Positions 35,746 to 49,264 of a stretch of 64,000 bases of DNA are shown here, piece by piece. The first letter of the stretch is position 1; every line of letters starts with the position of its first letter. Position numbers and translations under genes: made by a program. A model generated the notes under the pieces. The model saw only the letters and a list, made by a program, of their open reading frames with translations. It was not told the origin of the DNA and made no database searches. This stretch comes from Portulaca oleracea (Eukaryota; Streptophyta; Magnoliopsida; Caryophyllales; Portulacaceae): positions 27,770,094 to 27,834,093 of the forward strand of contig CM055881.1 of assembly GCA_029582165.1 (NCBI GenBank). The letters run 5' to 3'.

Positions 35746-37862
35746 AACCTCACGATAATTGGGATTCATATATCCGGTATTAAGTATATCACAGTATGTT
35801 TAACTCAATTAGCACCTTAATGTTCTATCCCGTATCCTTTACCCTTACCCTTAAAGTTAGGAAAATAAATTATCATACCCTTACCCTTAAAGTTAGGATT
35901 TATGGTAAATTTTCTAAAATAAATCAATCGATCCAAATAAGCCTGACTTGATCAGGTCTAATGATAATGCGATGTGAATTTGGACTCGTTGTTTCAGGTT
36001 TGGTCTTAGGTTTAATTTTTTTTTTTTTGAAATTTCATGGGTCACCATACACATCATGTACGCAAAGGGATTTCACGAATTGCATCAGCACCAACATGAA
36101 ATTTCTTACAATCATAATTAACGATCACAATTACCTATCTTTCTATGATTGACATTGCTAGTGTTCTTAGCCGCTACCTGGTAACCCACAGTTTGGGTGG
36201 AAGTTGAAAATTGGGATGCCACATCCCATAATAGTTTTCCTTGATTTTCCATTGCAGCATGCCCTTAATAGAGCTTCATATATACTTCTAGGTTCATTGT
36301 TGGTCAAGGTTCTCAATTTTTGTTCCATCCTTAACAGTCCTACCATTTTCATTGTTTCGCGCTACGGAAAGGCGGTATTTAAAAATCACGAAATTAACTA
36401 ATTAAAACACATCAATTTTACGTCTTCCTAATGTATAATACTAAGTGCTCATATCTACAGAGTAACGTAGGCCAGACTAAAAAAAAAACCTGCTAGACAA
36501 CCTAAAACTGTAACTGGTAATACACCAAATGAATGGCAGCCAATGGGTACAGAAACAATACCAGTAAATGCAACTAAGAACAATTCTAGCATGAAACACA
36601 CTTTTTTTTTTTTAAAAAAAAAAAAAAAAACAACCAACCTCTTGCTTCCATGAGAAAACTGAGTTGGGTTTAGCCACCAAGCACCCACCAGCAGCATGTT
36701 TTTCCCTTACATTTGTTTGTACACACAATAATTTGACAACATGTTGATACAATAATTAAACTTGATCTTGGAACAGAAAAAATAAAACCCCAAGATTCAT
36801 TTCTTCAACTTCCGTGTTTCGAATTCTAGGCTAAACGTTTGGTAAGACAGGACATGATGTTCCTCTTTTTAGTTTACAGATAACATGTTAGTAAATTAAA
36901 GGATTGACCTTAACTGCAGAAATAGGATTGCTCGCGGAAGTGGGATCATTCACTGTTTGTTGTACCCACGGAATTGAGTTAGGATCATTCTCCGGCGGCT
37001 ACTAGAGTCAACGGAATATTACCACACTGTAAACCCGAGTCTTTGTGATGGTAGACAGTGTTTAGAGAGCCAGAGAGTGTGTTTGGAGATTATTGAGTGT
37101 CAATGTATGTCCTACAAACAAACCCCCTGTCACTCCCTTGAGTAGTACTAAACGTACTTAATAGGAGTAATTAGTGGGTCTTTTATGACTATTGTAACAG
37201 TCAAATTAATGAGGAGTTAATTACATTGATTATGTCTTCGTTACAAACAATAATCCCTCTTGGTCACATACACCTTAATCACAACATTTCTATCACCAAG
37301 ATATCTCTTACACTTCATACCGGAATGAGGCGTGCAACCAAAATAACAAGTATCATTATATTAAGTCACCATCTAACTAATATAAGACTATAAAAAACAA
37401 ACAACAATGAACCCCTGAATCATCCTCGCATCACCACATGACATACTATGTTCCTTTATACATGACATGTCATATGATTATACTCCCAATATAATCACCC
37501 GGGCTGACATGGTGAAGATGGATTGATTCTTCTTTAGACACTCATGACATATCCTAAGCGAGACAATGTTGTAGCCCTTAGATCATATGAACACACTATA
37601 TGAATTGAGAACTATCACAAAATTGGGTTATGCGGACGAAACACCATAATCTAGTTTCTTTTTCCCGATAATTATAAGCCATAAAGGCTTTTAGCATCAA
37701 AGATGCTGATGCTACAAAAAGTCTACAGAAAACAGCGAAAACAAACCAACAACAAGTAAAAAACAACATCAATAGGGAGATACAGCCATAAAAACAAGAA
37801 AATCAACAACTACAAAGCCAGCCAAACAAAACCACTCACTTCTTCTTGGTTGATAGAACCTT
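35746..37862. other. intergenic stretch
   Basis: No gene or clear element was seen. An interrupted T/A homopolymer (T run then A run) lies at 36602-36630. Confidence 0.45.
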
Positions 37863-38180
37863 TTACCTACCAACCTCTCTCACCAACGCCTTGTTTCGAG
37901 CAAGCGCCTCTTGAATACTGACAGTTTTCTTTAACTTCCGTGGCGCATCCAAATTAGTTGACTTGGTCTTCCGAGAGGCTTCCAAAACCAACTTCCATTT
38001 AGATTTCAAAATGTTCCTACCTCTCCGTCTACTCCTAGCACCGACTTTTGATCGCACTAAGATAGAATCCTCCATATCAGAAGAAAAATCAGGCACTGAA
38101 TGAATCGACACTGTGTCTTCACTGTCATTTGGTGCAAGACTAACACATCCTTGAACGAGCGTGAAGGAGGTGAACGACAA
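37863..38180 (-). CDS. hypothetical 105-codon ORF, basic, probably not a gene
   Basis: Not recognised. The frame encodes an acidic N-terminal half (DSEDTVSIHSVPDFSSDMED) and a strongly basic middle (RSRRRGRN...KSKWKL) with no visible fold motif. No intron signals or promoter tie it to a larger gene, and it sits beside an LTR fragment. It may be a remnant of a retroelement gag-like protein or chance; it is listed only because the composition is not that of random AT-rich DNA. Confidence 0.2.
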   Translation of the reverse strand: MSFTSFTLVQGCVSLAPNDSEDTVSIHSVPDFSSDMEDSILVRSKVGARSRRRGRNILKSKWKLVLEASRKTKSTNLDAPRKLKKTVSIQEALARNKALVREVGR

Positions 38181-38357
38181 ACAAGAGACTCAGGAGCACC
38201 AACACCAATTTTAGGTTGTCTCAGGAGCACCATAATCTAGTTTAAACATATACACTTTATGACATCATATTTAATTAAGATATGAATCCCAAAAGGCTAA
38301 TACAATATCTTTAGAATGACCTAAACTTATCCTGACATTATTGTTAATCATGCATGG

Positions 38358-39587
38358 TGTTAGGATTGAAATTCAGATATGAAACATTTTGTTAGAGATT
38401 AGATCCAGATTGAATCGGATCTAAATGTTGTAGCGGAAACAAGTAATATAATTAATTTAGGGATGCAAGTATTGAGAAAATAAAAAGAACAATGTAGGGG
38501 CGATGAAGACAAGATTTTTACATGGTAACCTAATACGGGGAAAAAAACCATGGGAGACAAGATAAAATTAATCTACTATAATGGAAAGTTTACAAAGGGT
38601 ATCCCAAATGGCTATATAACATAACGAGAACAAGAAGTAAAGATCTCAAACGGTTATAACACAACGGACGCTTTCACGCTTAAATAAAACTTTGTCGCCT
38701 AAGTACCACCGACTTAAAACGATATGGGATAAACGCAACTTACCTTTTGAACTATGGCTTGGGCGGCTTAAACCACTCAATCCTTATCCGGTCTGATCCA
38801 TCCCTTGCTTTCGTGTTAGGAAAAGGCTCTCACCTCACCATCTCACTTTAAATCCAAAGAATTAAAAGTATACCGTATCGATCGAACGAGTGAAAAAAGA
38901 GGGAGATAGAAGGAAATAAAGCGGGGAGTAGACATATCTCAAAGGAAGGGTAACGAGATAGTCTTCTAGCTACAATCAACTGCTTGGAGACCAAACAATA
39001 TCAGTCACAAAAGGAAATAATTATTTATTTCCAAAACTTGAGTTCGAATGGAATTGCGACACTGCCTAACAAACCCCATCTTGGACCAAATTTCATGAAG
39101 ATATGTCACCAATATTTCCTTGAATGACAATCAAAACCGCCGGGTGCGAGAACAACTTTGAAGGATTGATCTTGTAGAAGACATCGCAAAATAAGCTCTT
39201 GGTTGAACCCAACTTTGCAGGAATTTGAATCCGAATCTACTTGAACATGGTTTTATCCGAATATGATGAACTTGGTTAAACCCGAATCTGATACCACTTG
39301 TTAAGATCGAGATTCAGATAAGAAACCTCTTGTAAGGAATTAAATCCGTATTGAACGGATCTAATATAGTAGTGGAAGCGAACAACATAATTAATTTAGG
39401 GATATAGGTATTGAGAAAATAAACAAGAACAATATAGGGGAAATGAAGAAAAGAATTTTACATGGAAGCCCAATTCAAGAAAAAAAATATGGAGGTCAAC
39501 ATAAAATCCACTACAATGGAGATATTACAAAGTGTATCTCAAACAACTTATAACACAACAAGATCAGGAATGAAAATTTTAAACCCT
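38358..39587 (-). mobile_element. LTR pair with 227-bp interior (TRIM-like or deleted copia)
   Basis: On the minus strand: a 5' LTR whose end is at 39299 (..CTTAACA), a primer site TGGTATCAGATTC (39284-39296), only 227 bp of interior, a purine tract AAGATGGGGTT (about 39072-39082), then a 3' LTR 39071-38358 that starts TGTTAGGCAG and ends CCTAACA. The 5' LTR aligns with the 3' LTR from its end inward for about 290 bp and then stops near 39587, so it is truncated. No coding capacity. The very short interior resembles TRIM elements, although a 714-bp LTR is long for that class. Confidence 0.7.
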
Positions 39588-40375
39588 TCCTCAATTCCTA
39601 ACCCATTTTCTAAAGAGGAGGACCAGGAATTATGGCGATAGGGAGGGCAGATCCCCAATTAGAATTGGGAATTACCCACTCTGTGGTCATCAGTAAGCCT
39701 AACTCCAAAGCGACCAACGAAAATAGACGTTGATGAGAACCATCAACCAACAAAGGGAAGCAAACAAAACAAAGAAATGCAGTGCCAATTCTCACCAAAA
39801 CCGAAATATCATTTTATTTATATAGTATCCTTATGCCCATTGGTTCAACAAAGAAATGCAATGCCAATTCTCACCAAAACAAAACAAAGAGAACCAATGG
39901 GCATGTTGTTTCCTTATGGATATCGCAAGCAAATGCCTATTCTTGAAGACCATACCAAACCAGATAAAGTCCTCATCTCACAATTATTTCATCAACTTTT
40001 CTTCAAATGACCACCATGTCCTTGTCTTCTTCATTTAATTTTCGATTACAATTACATCAAATTATTACGATTTTCGACAACCAGACAATGTATTCATTTA
40101 AGTTTGTTTTTGTATATTTTAAGAACAATTAATTGAAAATGATGAACATATTCCTTCCGTCTCATATGTAAAGTTCAGATATAGAATGGATGGAGTATTG
40201 TTCAAGTGGTTTAAAAGTTCGAGGTTCATTTTTTTTCTTATGGTATCCAATTGGTCATAATATCTATTTGTGATTATTGTGATTCTCTTGAAAGCTCATT
40301 GATTACAATTAAATTAAGAAAACATTAGGTAAGAAATCCATGGTAGAGAAAGTTTTTCCTAGAAAACTATATAAC
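39588..40375. other. intergenic, with a 79-bp-spaced direct repeat
   Basis: AAAGAAATGCARTGCCAATT and about 15 further bases occur at 39770 and again at 39850. CCAATGGGCAT near 39890 is the complement of ATGCCCATTGG near 39834. No gene was recognised. Confidence 0.5.
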
Positions 40376-40730
40376 TTACAGTGTTTAGTTTGCATAAAAA
40401 ATCTTGGGAAATTTGCTATAGTGTTTGGTTAAATTGTAACTTTAACAGGAAAAAATATTTAGAATGTTCAAATTACCCTTATTATTTATTAAAAATTGTG
40501 CTTACAGTTTATAAATTAGTAGGAGAATTTTCCAAATTTGTTCTCTGTTAAATTTTCTAACAAGTTCCATAAAACATTCCTTTAGCCTCTCATAGAAAAA
40601 TTTAGGCCCATCATAAAATTTTTCCCAAAGCCTAAATGCAACCGAAATTGGGGAAAATTGGTCAATATGAAAACATTGATAAATTTTGTCAGAATCTTCC
40701 ATCAACCAAACACTCTCTAAATCATTACGA
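40376..40730. mobile_element. possible MITE with GTGTTTGGTT-type ends
   Basis: CAGTGTTTAGTTTGCAT (left) and AACCAAACACTCTC (right) are inverted and resemble Tourist-type ends. No target duplication was confirmed. No coding potential. Confidence 0.4.
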
Positions 40731-40974
40731 CGGCTAGCCAATTCATTCAAATTTGTTCTATTTTAACAACAATTAATTAAAAACCAAGAGCATATTATTC
40801 TAATAGTTAAAAGTTCGAGGTTTTTTCTCCCTATTAAGGGCTTGAATCTTTGGTGGCCATAATCTTTGATGATTATTGTAATTCTCTTGAAAGCTTCTTG
40901 TTCGTCTAATTTTTTTTGAAATAGTTGCTTCAATGTTAGACTTTCGTTGAGCCTAGTTTAGTACTTGTATGACT

Positions 40975-41605
40975 AGGGACAACAGTGGGGCCGGGAATCC
41001 CTGTTCTCGCTTGGGGCCTGCTCCACTCTAGGGAAAAATCCCCACACTCCAATGGGGACGCGGACGTGTATGGGAACGGGGATAAAAAAATTTACAGTCC
41101 TAATCCCCGATACCCGTCGGGAAAAATAACACGCCCACATACCTGACCCCCTATACATTAAATTTACATATTTACCCATAAAATTATTAATGTCGTATTG
41201 ATAATTTGAAGGGTATGTTCGTACTTAATGACAAAGTATGTAAAAAAGGGTGATAATATGTTTATTTAAATTCGACATCTAATATCATTGAGTGGCTAAA
41301 TGCTTTAATTTTTGATAAAGTTGAAGAGCCTAATTTGATTCCACGAACTAGAGGCTTTCGCATACTAACGTTACTGAGTGGGCGAGTAAGAAGATATAAA
41401 ATTTAATCTAAAAACATAACAATAATTTAAATCCTCAATGGATACCTGTTAGGAGTAGGGAGCCCGGGGCATGTGGACGGGTCTAATTTCAACGCCACAG
41501 GGAGGACTGGGACGAGGATGAGGACGGGTGGCGGGGCGTGGAGTAGGCATGGGGAGTATATCCCTCGTCCTTAACCCACCTCGTTGCCATCCCCATGTGT
41601 GACCC
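40975..41605. mobile_element. GGGGACGGG-rich repeat with inverted ends
   Basis: The left end GGGACAACAGTGGGGCCGGG and right end CCTCGTTGCCATCCCC are inverted versions of a GGGATGRCAAYGGGG motif. G/C-rich ends flank an AT-rich centre. The same motif starts near 63810. This is a common plant repeat type whose superfamily was not assigned here. Confidence 0.5.
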
Positions 41606-42345
41606 CTCCCTTGAAGAACAACTACAACAACAATAGCTCATTAGATGAAATTGGTTCACACATGTTATATTAACCCATTTTGATATAAAAATTGCATACG
41701 AGTCATTCACAACTATCCAATATATAACATATCAATTCCATACAAAGCAACATTATCATAAACTCTAAGCTCAAGCCTAAATCAAAGACAAGTTATATCA
41801 AACACGTACTCTAAGCACGTCAAAAGTTAATTGGGCTATCTCCTTCACATGAGTGAACTCACCTCACTACTCTTTTCTCACTTCTATAAATATCTCATTT
41901 TTCTCTTTCATTTCACATGTTCCAAGGTTGGACACTATCAATTGATTTTAAAAGGCTTGGGACTTGGAGATCCCAATCGACTTGTCAGATCATTTCATAT
42001 CTCACGCGCCATTAGCTAACTTGAGCGTTAGAAGGACTCTCATTGGTTCGCCAAGGGGACCTTTTCAGGAAGGAGGCATGGCGAGATTGACAAGTCACAA
42101 GAAAGTGTCATCCCGAGCAGCCAGAAGCAGCATCTAGAAGTCATTGAGTGTACCCTCGATGGTTGTCCTGAGTTGCCCAAAGGTCTCGCCTAGAGACACC
42201 ATGACCGCAACCCTAAGTTGTTGAAGTCATCCACACAGAGCCGCTCACCAAACTTATCGTCACTCACTCAGCAACTACACCTCACATTCAGAGTTCCATC
42301 TGACTTGCACTCAAGTCCAAACATTCAACCTAACCTGAAAATAGG
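41606..42345. other. intergenic stretch
   Basis: Nothing was recognised. Confidence 0.45.
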
Positions 42346-42392
42346 GATGGAAATGGACTGGGTTTGGGTCGGGTCCAGCTGGTGTGTATATA

Positions 42393-42428
<36 letters not shown>

Positions 42429-42693
42429 ATTCCATGGGTCCCTGCCTAGACCCGGACCCACCAATTTTTTAGTGGACCAAGACACGAGCCGAAGCCAATG
42501 TATCCAAATTTTTTGGACCTAGACCCGTCTAAATGAGTCGGGTCCGGGTGGGACGGGTCTATGGGTTCGTGCCTAGACCCGGACCCGCCAAATTTTTAGT
42601 AGAGCTAGATTCGACCCGAACCTAATGGGTCCACATCTTTTGAACCTAGACTCGCCTAAATGGGTCGGGTTCAGGACCTACTTCCATCACTAT
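42346..42693. mobile_element. GGGTCGGGT-rich repeat with inverted ends and TA microsatellite
   Basis: TAGGGATGGAAATGG (left) against CCATCACTAT (right) gives inverted ends. Internal words GGGTCGGGT and GACCCGGACCC occur in both orientations. A TA run lies at 42387-42427. Related to the repeats at 40975 and 63810. Confidence 0.5.
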
Positions 42694-43460
42694 CTAAAAG
42701 ACCAACACCGTACATTAATCCACGTGCGTAATCTAATCCTCTTGAATCCAACTATTTATTAAGTGAAGGCAAAGACCTTAAGTTTTTCAAACAGTGATCC
42801 AATATTTTTAAGCGGAGCATAACCTTTATATTATAGTATTTCCATTTATTCCAAAATATAAATTCTGTCGAAAAAAATTATTTGGGAGTAAATTATTTAA
42901 TGCAATGTTTGCTATTGATTTTCAAATAGATATTTTGAGATTTTCACAAACAAAACAAGAGACAAATATTTTAGAACAAAAGATTTAGTCATGCGGGATA
43001 AAATTGCCAAATCACATATTAGTAGAACTTAGTTACAAATGAAAGAAATTAAGTTGCCGATTCATGTTGTCATTTTGTCAAAGTACTTGCACACTAATTT
43101 CAACGATGATTCTGTTACTGTTATGTTTTTGTTTTGAGTGGTTCAGCGAAATACTAGCATTTCTTGTTGAAAAATGGACTGTGAAAAAACCATTAAACTG
43201 AGATAGGGATATGATTGTAATTTGGACAAATTTCAGGGACAAAGATACGGAATTATGGAGTCAAAAAAAACCATATGATTCCCGGACACAAAAAGAAAGA
43301 ATTTAAAAAACACAAAAATAATAATATTATTATAAATATGAATATAAAGGTGAAAAAAAATGAATGAACACAAGCCACATCCAAGGGAGTTGATGAAACA
43401 AGCTAAACAAAAATAATTTCCCCTTCTCCCTTCCCATTTATGTCTCCCCATCATTCATCC
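42694..43460. other. AT-rich upstream region of the bromodomain gene
   Basis: No element was recognised. Confidence 0.4.
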
Positions 43461-44014
43461 TCTCTCTTCTTTCTCTCTCTTTCTGCGTCAACCCTTCAAC
43501 TTCAAACGCTTCTATACCAAATTTGCAATATAGGAATATAATCTCTCAACTTCTTTTCTTACGCTTCGTTTCTACAATTTCTGTTATTTGTAACGACCCT
43601 TAAAAAGCCCCATAAAAAGACAAACCCAAATAAAACCACATTACAATTGCCCCAAAAAGGCAAAATTCTTTAAAATTGAAAAGTAGGTGCCTGTAGCCAC
43701 TTTTTTTTTTTTAATCCAAAAACCATGATTCCCTCCTGAAAAATTTCCTACCTACATACCCAAAAACTATCATTGTAACCTCTTCATCTGTTTGGCTTCT
43801 AGGTTATGTGAATTTCTATGAAAATTTAAATTTTCAATTTTTGTTTTTGTTTCTTCTTTTGTGTATTTCTGATTTGGAGGAAAGACATAGGGGTGGATAA
43901 TGGTGTTGCTGTTGGTGGGGGGCTAGCTTGAGCCGTGGTCCGTAGCAAAAACAAAAAAAAAGGGGAAAAGAGGAAAATTTTGGAGAATCAGGAGCGTACA
44001 CGTGGAAGTTGGTG
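43461..44014 (+). promoter_or_regulatory. probable 5' leader/core promoter of the bromodomain gene
   Basis: A pyrimidine tract CTCTCTCTTCTTTCTCTCTC (about 43459-43483) precedes a 500-bp stretch without retained ORF, ending at the ATG at 44015. The transcription start is not resolved. Confidence 0.4.
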
Positions 44015-47000
44015 ATGGTAGAGGATGAGTTGGGGGATGATAGGAAGAGGTGGGGTACATGGGAAGAGTTGGTCCTAGGTGGGGCTGTTCTTAGACATGG
44101 CTATCACAATTGGGATGTTGTTGCTTTGGAGGTCCAAGCCAGAACCATTTACCCTTTCCTTTTCACTCCTCAGGTTTATCTCTCCTTCTATCTCTTTATT
44201 AAAAAAATTCCAATCATTAATTAGTTAATGCTAGTCTAAGTATTTTCCTTTTTGGGTTCCCTACGTCTCTGGTTTAATTATTATTGGGTTATTAAGGTGT
44301 AGTAATGGAGGATGATTATATCATTCATGACACACATACTGGATTTAGTGAAACCAGTGATTTAAATGTTGTTGTCATTATGCTGTTATCATTATATTAT
44401 GTTAAATGTTGTCCTATTTTTCCTCTCTTTTAAGCAGTTTTTTCTTGGTTACCTTGTTGTTACTGTTGTATATTGATGAGTGCTACAATGCTATTTCAAG
44501 GGTTGATTTTAATATTATTTGTCCTTAGATGTTACTCTTCCTTTGTGCTTTGTGTTCAGGTTTTATACTTGTATCATCAATATGACTTGCCTTGAGGGTT
44601 TTCAATTTCACCCTCCTTTATGTCATGTCATCTCTTGCTTTTTTGCGAGTGCATTTCTTGTCATTTATACTTCTTATTATCTTTTTATTGAAAAAAAAGA
44701 AAAGAAAAGAAATGTCCATGTTCACCTTTTCAGTTAACTTTGGTTGGGATTTGCGAACATATGTCCTTTTGGTAACAATTTTCCCCGTTAGCTTCAAAAA
44801 TGTTTTTCTGAGGGAGAAAAGTGATTTTGACAAGTGAAATCTCTAATGGAGATATTTGGCTAAGTGAACTTGTTTGCAAAATGGTTTAGTGTTTTAATGC
44901 CGAAACAGTTTATTTGTCCAAATTTATGAGCTACTAGTGACCAAACACTGTCGTCATGGTGCATATAGTTTATCTTTTAGGATCAGAAGGTCTTGGTTGG
45001 GGTAATTTCCATGGTGTTGTTTACTGATAAAGGTTGGAAATAAGTGCACCACAATTGTAAATGTGTTTACGATTATGGGGCACATACACTATCCTTTCAT
45101 GTCTTGTTGTAAAGAATTAGAAAAGTCTGATGAGACTATTCTTGATATCCACTGTGCCGTTGAATCCATCATAAATTCATAATGTTGAAAGTCTTCGTGT
45201 GCCATCAATGTGTCCTCGTAGTAGAGTTTGTCAAACTTGTCAATGGAAAGTTTATCACTGGAAAGTTGGTATGTTGGGGATCATAAAATGATCTAGAGAA
45301 GAACTTTGTAGTTATATGATATGTTCCTCTTTGTATTGTAATTCAAGATATATTTTGATTTTATTTGCTTTGGATAGATATTAGTGTAATCGTAGGACTC
45401 ATGGTTTCATATAGCCTTGATGGTTGCAGTTCACGATCGTTATATTATTTTAAAAATATCAGTTTACTCATGTATGACTTTTGTTTAGGTTAATCTGGCA
45501 TAGGCCCTAAAATTGTTTTCTAGTACTTTTGGTTTTGGACTTCTAGTGTGTTCGGATCCATTTCCCATCCAAATAAAATTAGTTAGTTCTTTTCAAAGAT
45601 AAAGTTTGTTAATTTGGAATATTGAATATACTTGTAATGCTGTGGTGAATACCTTCCAGGTATGTAAAGCCAAGTATGAGGATTTGCAAGACCGATATTC
45701 TGGTAGCTCGTACGTATACCATCTATGCCTCTGTTTTTATTTGGTTCACATTGACTAGTTCATCTTTTAATTTGTGGTTTAAACCTTGATAAATAAACCA
45801 TCTTAGTAGCACTGACAAAATTTTGTCTCACCCGAATTTGACAATCTTAGTAATGTTTGTTCCAACTCTTGTGAGAGCTATTTGATGTCTCTGATGCTTT
45901 CAACTTTAATCCATTGTCTGCGCATCAGTATGTCGTTTTATTTTTGTTATGTTCTTATGTCCTCTAACTTCTTTCCAATATATTAACCTCTTCATGTTTT
46001 CACCCTTTTGGTCTATTGGAGTTGATTACATGTTAGATTACATATCTCTAACTGCTGCAGTTAAGGTTGCATCTCTTTCAATTTGCTACTACATTACGTG
46101 TTCATAGTACTAGGGCATGAATTTTGTTTTATGTAGTTGTCGTATGAGGCTTGTTGCATGAGGGTATTAATCTTTTTGAACCCATCAACTACGAATGAAT
46201 GCTTAATTGAATCTTTTCCTGTGGGACGAGATTTCACATTTGAGAAAAACCGAAAGGCGAAAGCTCAACCTTCATGAAATGGGAAGACAAAAGAATATTG
46301 TGATATAACCCTGATAAAGGAGGGTAGTTGGGGGGAAAATACTGAATACCTATATAACACCCACCTTAACCTCTTAAGCTTTCATTCTTTTCCTAAATTC
46401 CTGATAATAAAAATGTGGGAAAATAATGAAAAGCCTATTGACTCGTGAATAAATTGAGGTAGAGCAACAACATTAGCTGAAGACATGGAAAATAAACACA
46501 AATACTTAAGAACCTTCAGCGGAGGAAAACAATAAGATCACTATGTAAGAGCACAAGGTGATAGTAAATAAATAAGAGTTCTACCTGTTGCATGATAAAA
46601 GTAACACCAAGAAATAGGAGACTTGTAGCAGTTTACGAAGTAGGGGTCGTAATCCTTAATGTACCAAACCTTACATGATGGTGAAGTAAGTAAATTTCCA
46701 AGTTGGTATTGCTGTTGTAGAAGTTATTGGAGTAGATAGGTTAACGACAATACCCAAATTTGGATTTTGAGAATCAACTCTGAGATTAAAACCAAGCATA
46801 TATGATTCATAGTTAATGATATATGCCACATTTTGTTTCTTACTCTTTAGTTATACTATTTGTTATTCGGTTGGCTTCCCGAATTTATTGAATGGGGATT
46901 TTGACCCATGTCTGGCACTTTGGCTTAAGATCAACAATCTCAGTTATGGTGCATTTGGTTGGATTACTTTCCTAGAAAAGTTGGTTAACTATGTTGATGA

Positions 47001-49264
47001 ACTTTCCTTTGCTTGGTTATATTTAGTGGATGGGAAAATTTTGATGTGGAGCCCATTATTTTACTCTCAAACTTAGGGAAGTTTTTCCCTGGAACCTATC
47101 GTCATATTATCCTTGTTGCAGTAATTGTATCAAGTTTGTGTTCTTCAATGTACGGATATGTTAGTCCTTGAATTGGAATTTACTTCATGATACTTCAAGT
47201 ATCTCATGGTACATTGAAATATTTCAACATCTTAAGGATGTTGACTACTCACTCAGTGATTTACTGTTTGGGTTATCTCTTACTTCAGTTCTTGGTTTGA
47301 AGAATTGCGAAAGCGACGTGTAGAGGAACTAAGGAGAGAATTAGAGAAATCAGAGGACTCAATAGGGTAAGCAATAGATATATGCCACTCAAAAGTTATG
47401 TACGGAGATGCTCTTTTCTTCACTTTCTTAATCTTACCATTTTAACTTGACTAGTATTTTACCTCCTGTAATTGGTTTTGGAAGTTTCATTGTTGCTTGT
47501 AAATTCACCCTCGCTTCCCTCCCCTCTATTCTTTTACGAATATATCCAAATTGAACACTAAAAACGACTGCACCAACCTCAGTTCCCTTCCCCTTGATGG
47601 TATCCAAACATAAATGTTGTCATCAAAGCTGAAATTTCTATGTAATTAAAAAGTTGATTGGATTTATGGTGCAGTTCATTGGAATCAAAGCTTGAAACCT
47701 TAAAAAGCGAGAAAGGTACGTGTAACAATGTCGATTACAGTTGCAACCGAGCAGAATCTCCTGTATTCCTGAAATCAGAAGGGAACGAATCTTCAGGAAA
47801 AGAGACATCCAAGGACGGACTATCCGCTGGTAGTTTCACTCAGGAAACCCAGGTAACTTGGTCGCCACAATGTGAAGCTAATAAGAGAAAGCCTGAAGTA
47901 GACAAGTGTCCCCTTCCTACTAGGCTTGAGAAGTTTCCAAGCATAGACAAGTTAGAAGAGATGATTCGCTCTGAGGGTGGAGTTAGTATTCGGAGAAGGC
48001 GGGGAAAGAGGAGGAGAAAAGACTTGAGTAGCAATGGAAAAGAAGGGGTGGTTGGTGAAAACAACTTGTTAGCTTCACCTCATGTTGTAATTAAGGAGGT
48101 TTTGATCAGTGCCAGTGGACAAACTACTAGATCACCCGAGACTGATGATCACAAACCGTCTACTAGCAAGCAAGCAACTCATGATTTCATGAAAATCTTT
48201 GATTCTATAATGGAGGATGAGCATGCTTCTGTGTTTAGGCGCCGCCTAGATAGCCAGGTCACACTAATGCTTTATCTTTGATTCTATGTAATGGAGAATG
48301 ACCATCCTTTTATCTGGGTTTGGGGGATCACACTATGGGACATCTTTTCCTTTTTTTTTTTTGGGGGGGGGGGGGGTACTGGTTCCTATTCCAATAGCTA
48401 CCTTAAAGCAGATGGTCACTATTTAGACTTGGCATTTTAGTAATTTAGGTTGGGTTCAAGTTGGGTCAGTCTGGGTTAATTAGGTTCAGTTTGGGTCGGT
48501 CAAACTGATTACTGGTTGCTTTATTTTTAGTCAAACAATCTTGTCTTGTGAAAACAAACGTGAAATATAAATATGGGTCGGGTCGGTCTGGTCATTCGGT
48601 TCCACAATTGTTTGGGTGGGCTTTGCTAGGTGCATCTCTGTGGATAGTTATAAATAACAAAGCAAGCATTGTTGGATTGCAGAAGAGAGCAAGGTACAAG
48701 AAGATGATCCGGCAACACATGGACCTTGAGACAATAAGAGGGAGAATCAGTAAAAGGTCCATCAGTTCACATGTACAGCTCTACCGAGACCTTCTACTTG
48801 TGGCCAACAATGGCCTAGTGTTCTACTCCAAGTGCACTAGAGAATACAAATGTGCATTGATGCTAAGAAACCTAGTCACTAAGAAACTACACTTACACCA
48901 ACACCAACACCAACACGAGCATTCCAAAGCGGTGGTGGACAATACTGAACCCATTATTCCTCCAGAAGAAAGTCCTGGATCACTGATGCCCAAACCCCCA
49001 GCAAAGCCTAGAAGTGCTCGTCCTTTTAACCAAAAGTTGGATATCAAGCCAAAAAATACTGAAAGCGGCGGTAACATTAGACCAAACAAACAAGGGAAAC
49101 AACATCCTCCAAGCAATGTGGAGTCACCACCCTCAGCCGAATCATCAGTGTTTGTAAAGAAAAGTCCTGGACGTAAAGGGAAAGTTGGCAGAGTTAGGCG
49201 TGCAAGTGCCGGTATACAAGCTGAAACTCCCATGAAGGTCAGGAGGAAACCCAGACTCAAGTAG
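44015..49264 (+). CDS. Myb/SANT-like and bromodomain protein
   Basis: A nuclear, chromatin-associated protein of a plant family annotated as DNA-binding bromodomain-containing proteins (Arabidopsis members include At2g42150 and At2g44430, named from memory of the family). Exons: 44015-44173, 45660-45709, 47289-47366, 47675-48257, 48683-49264; 1,452 nt, 483 aa, all GT-AG with matching phases. Residues 13-60 form the SANT-like segment (WGTWEELVLGGAVLRHG...WDVVALEVQAR). Residues 55-110 (CKAKYEDLQDRY, FEELRKRRVEELRRELE, LESKLETLKSEK) should be coiled coil. A basic patch RRRRGKRRRK (about 213-222) could be a nuclear signal. A short bromodomain spans roughly 262-370 across the exon 4/5 junction (DFMKIFDSIMEDEHASVF, then MDLETIRGRI, DLLLVANNGLVFYS). 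The tail is rich in Pro, Lys and Arg, with a His-Gln repeat. At the usual acetyl-lysine Asn position the sequence reads YS instead of YN, so binding may be non-canonical. The ATG is the only one in frame before the conserved segment. Confidence 0.93.
45710..47288 (+). other. intron 2 of the bromodomain gene
   Basis: 1,579 bp of noncoding sequence. The stretch 46200-46800 differs in texture (more purine-rich than the flanks) and may be an old insertion, but no ends were found. Confidence 0.5.
48363..48376. repeat. T-run/G-run junction in bromodomain gene intron 4
   Basis: About a dozen T followed by fourteen G, the same pattern as 32648-32670. Confidence 0.85.

Noticed and set aside
39610..40010. 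Host gene between the LTR remnant and 40 kb
   Set aside because: Short frames on both strands reflect an internal direct repeat; no splice signals or motifs.
48548..48682. First 45 codons of the 238-codon frame in the bromodomain gene
   Set aside because: The frame precedes an AG acceptor at 48681-48682 and has no family similarity; it is intron 4.
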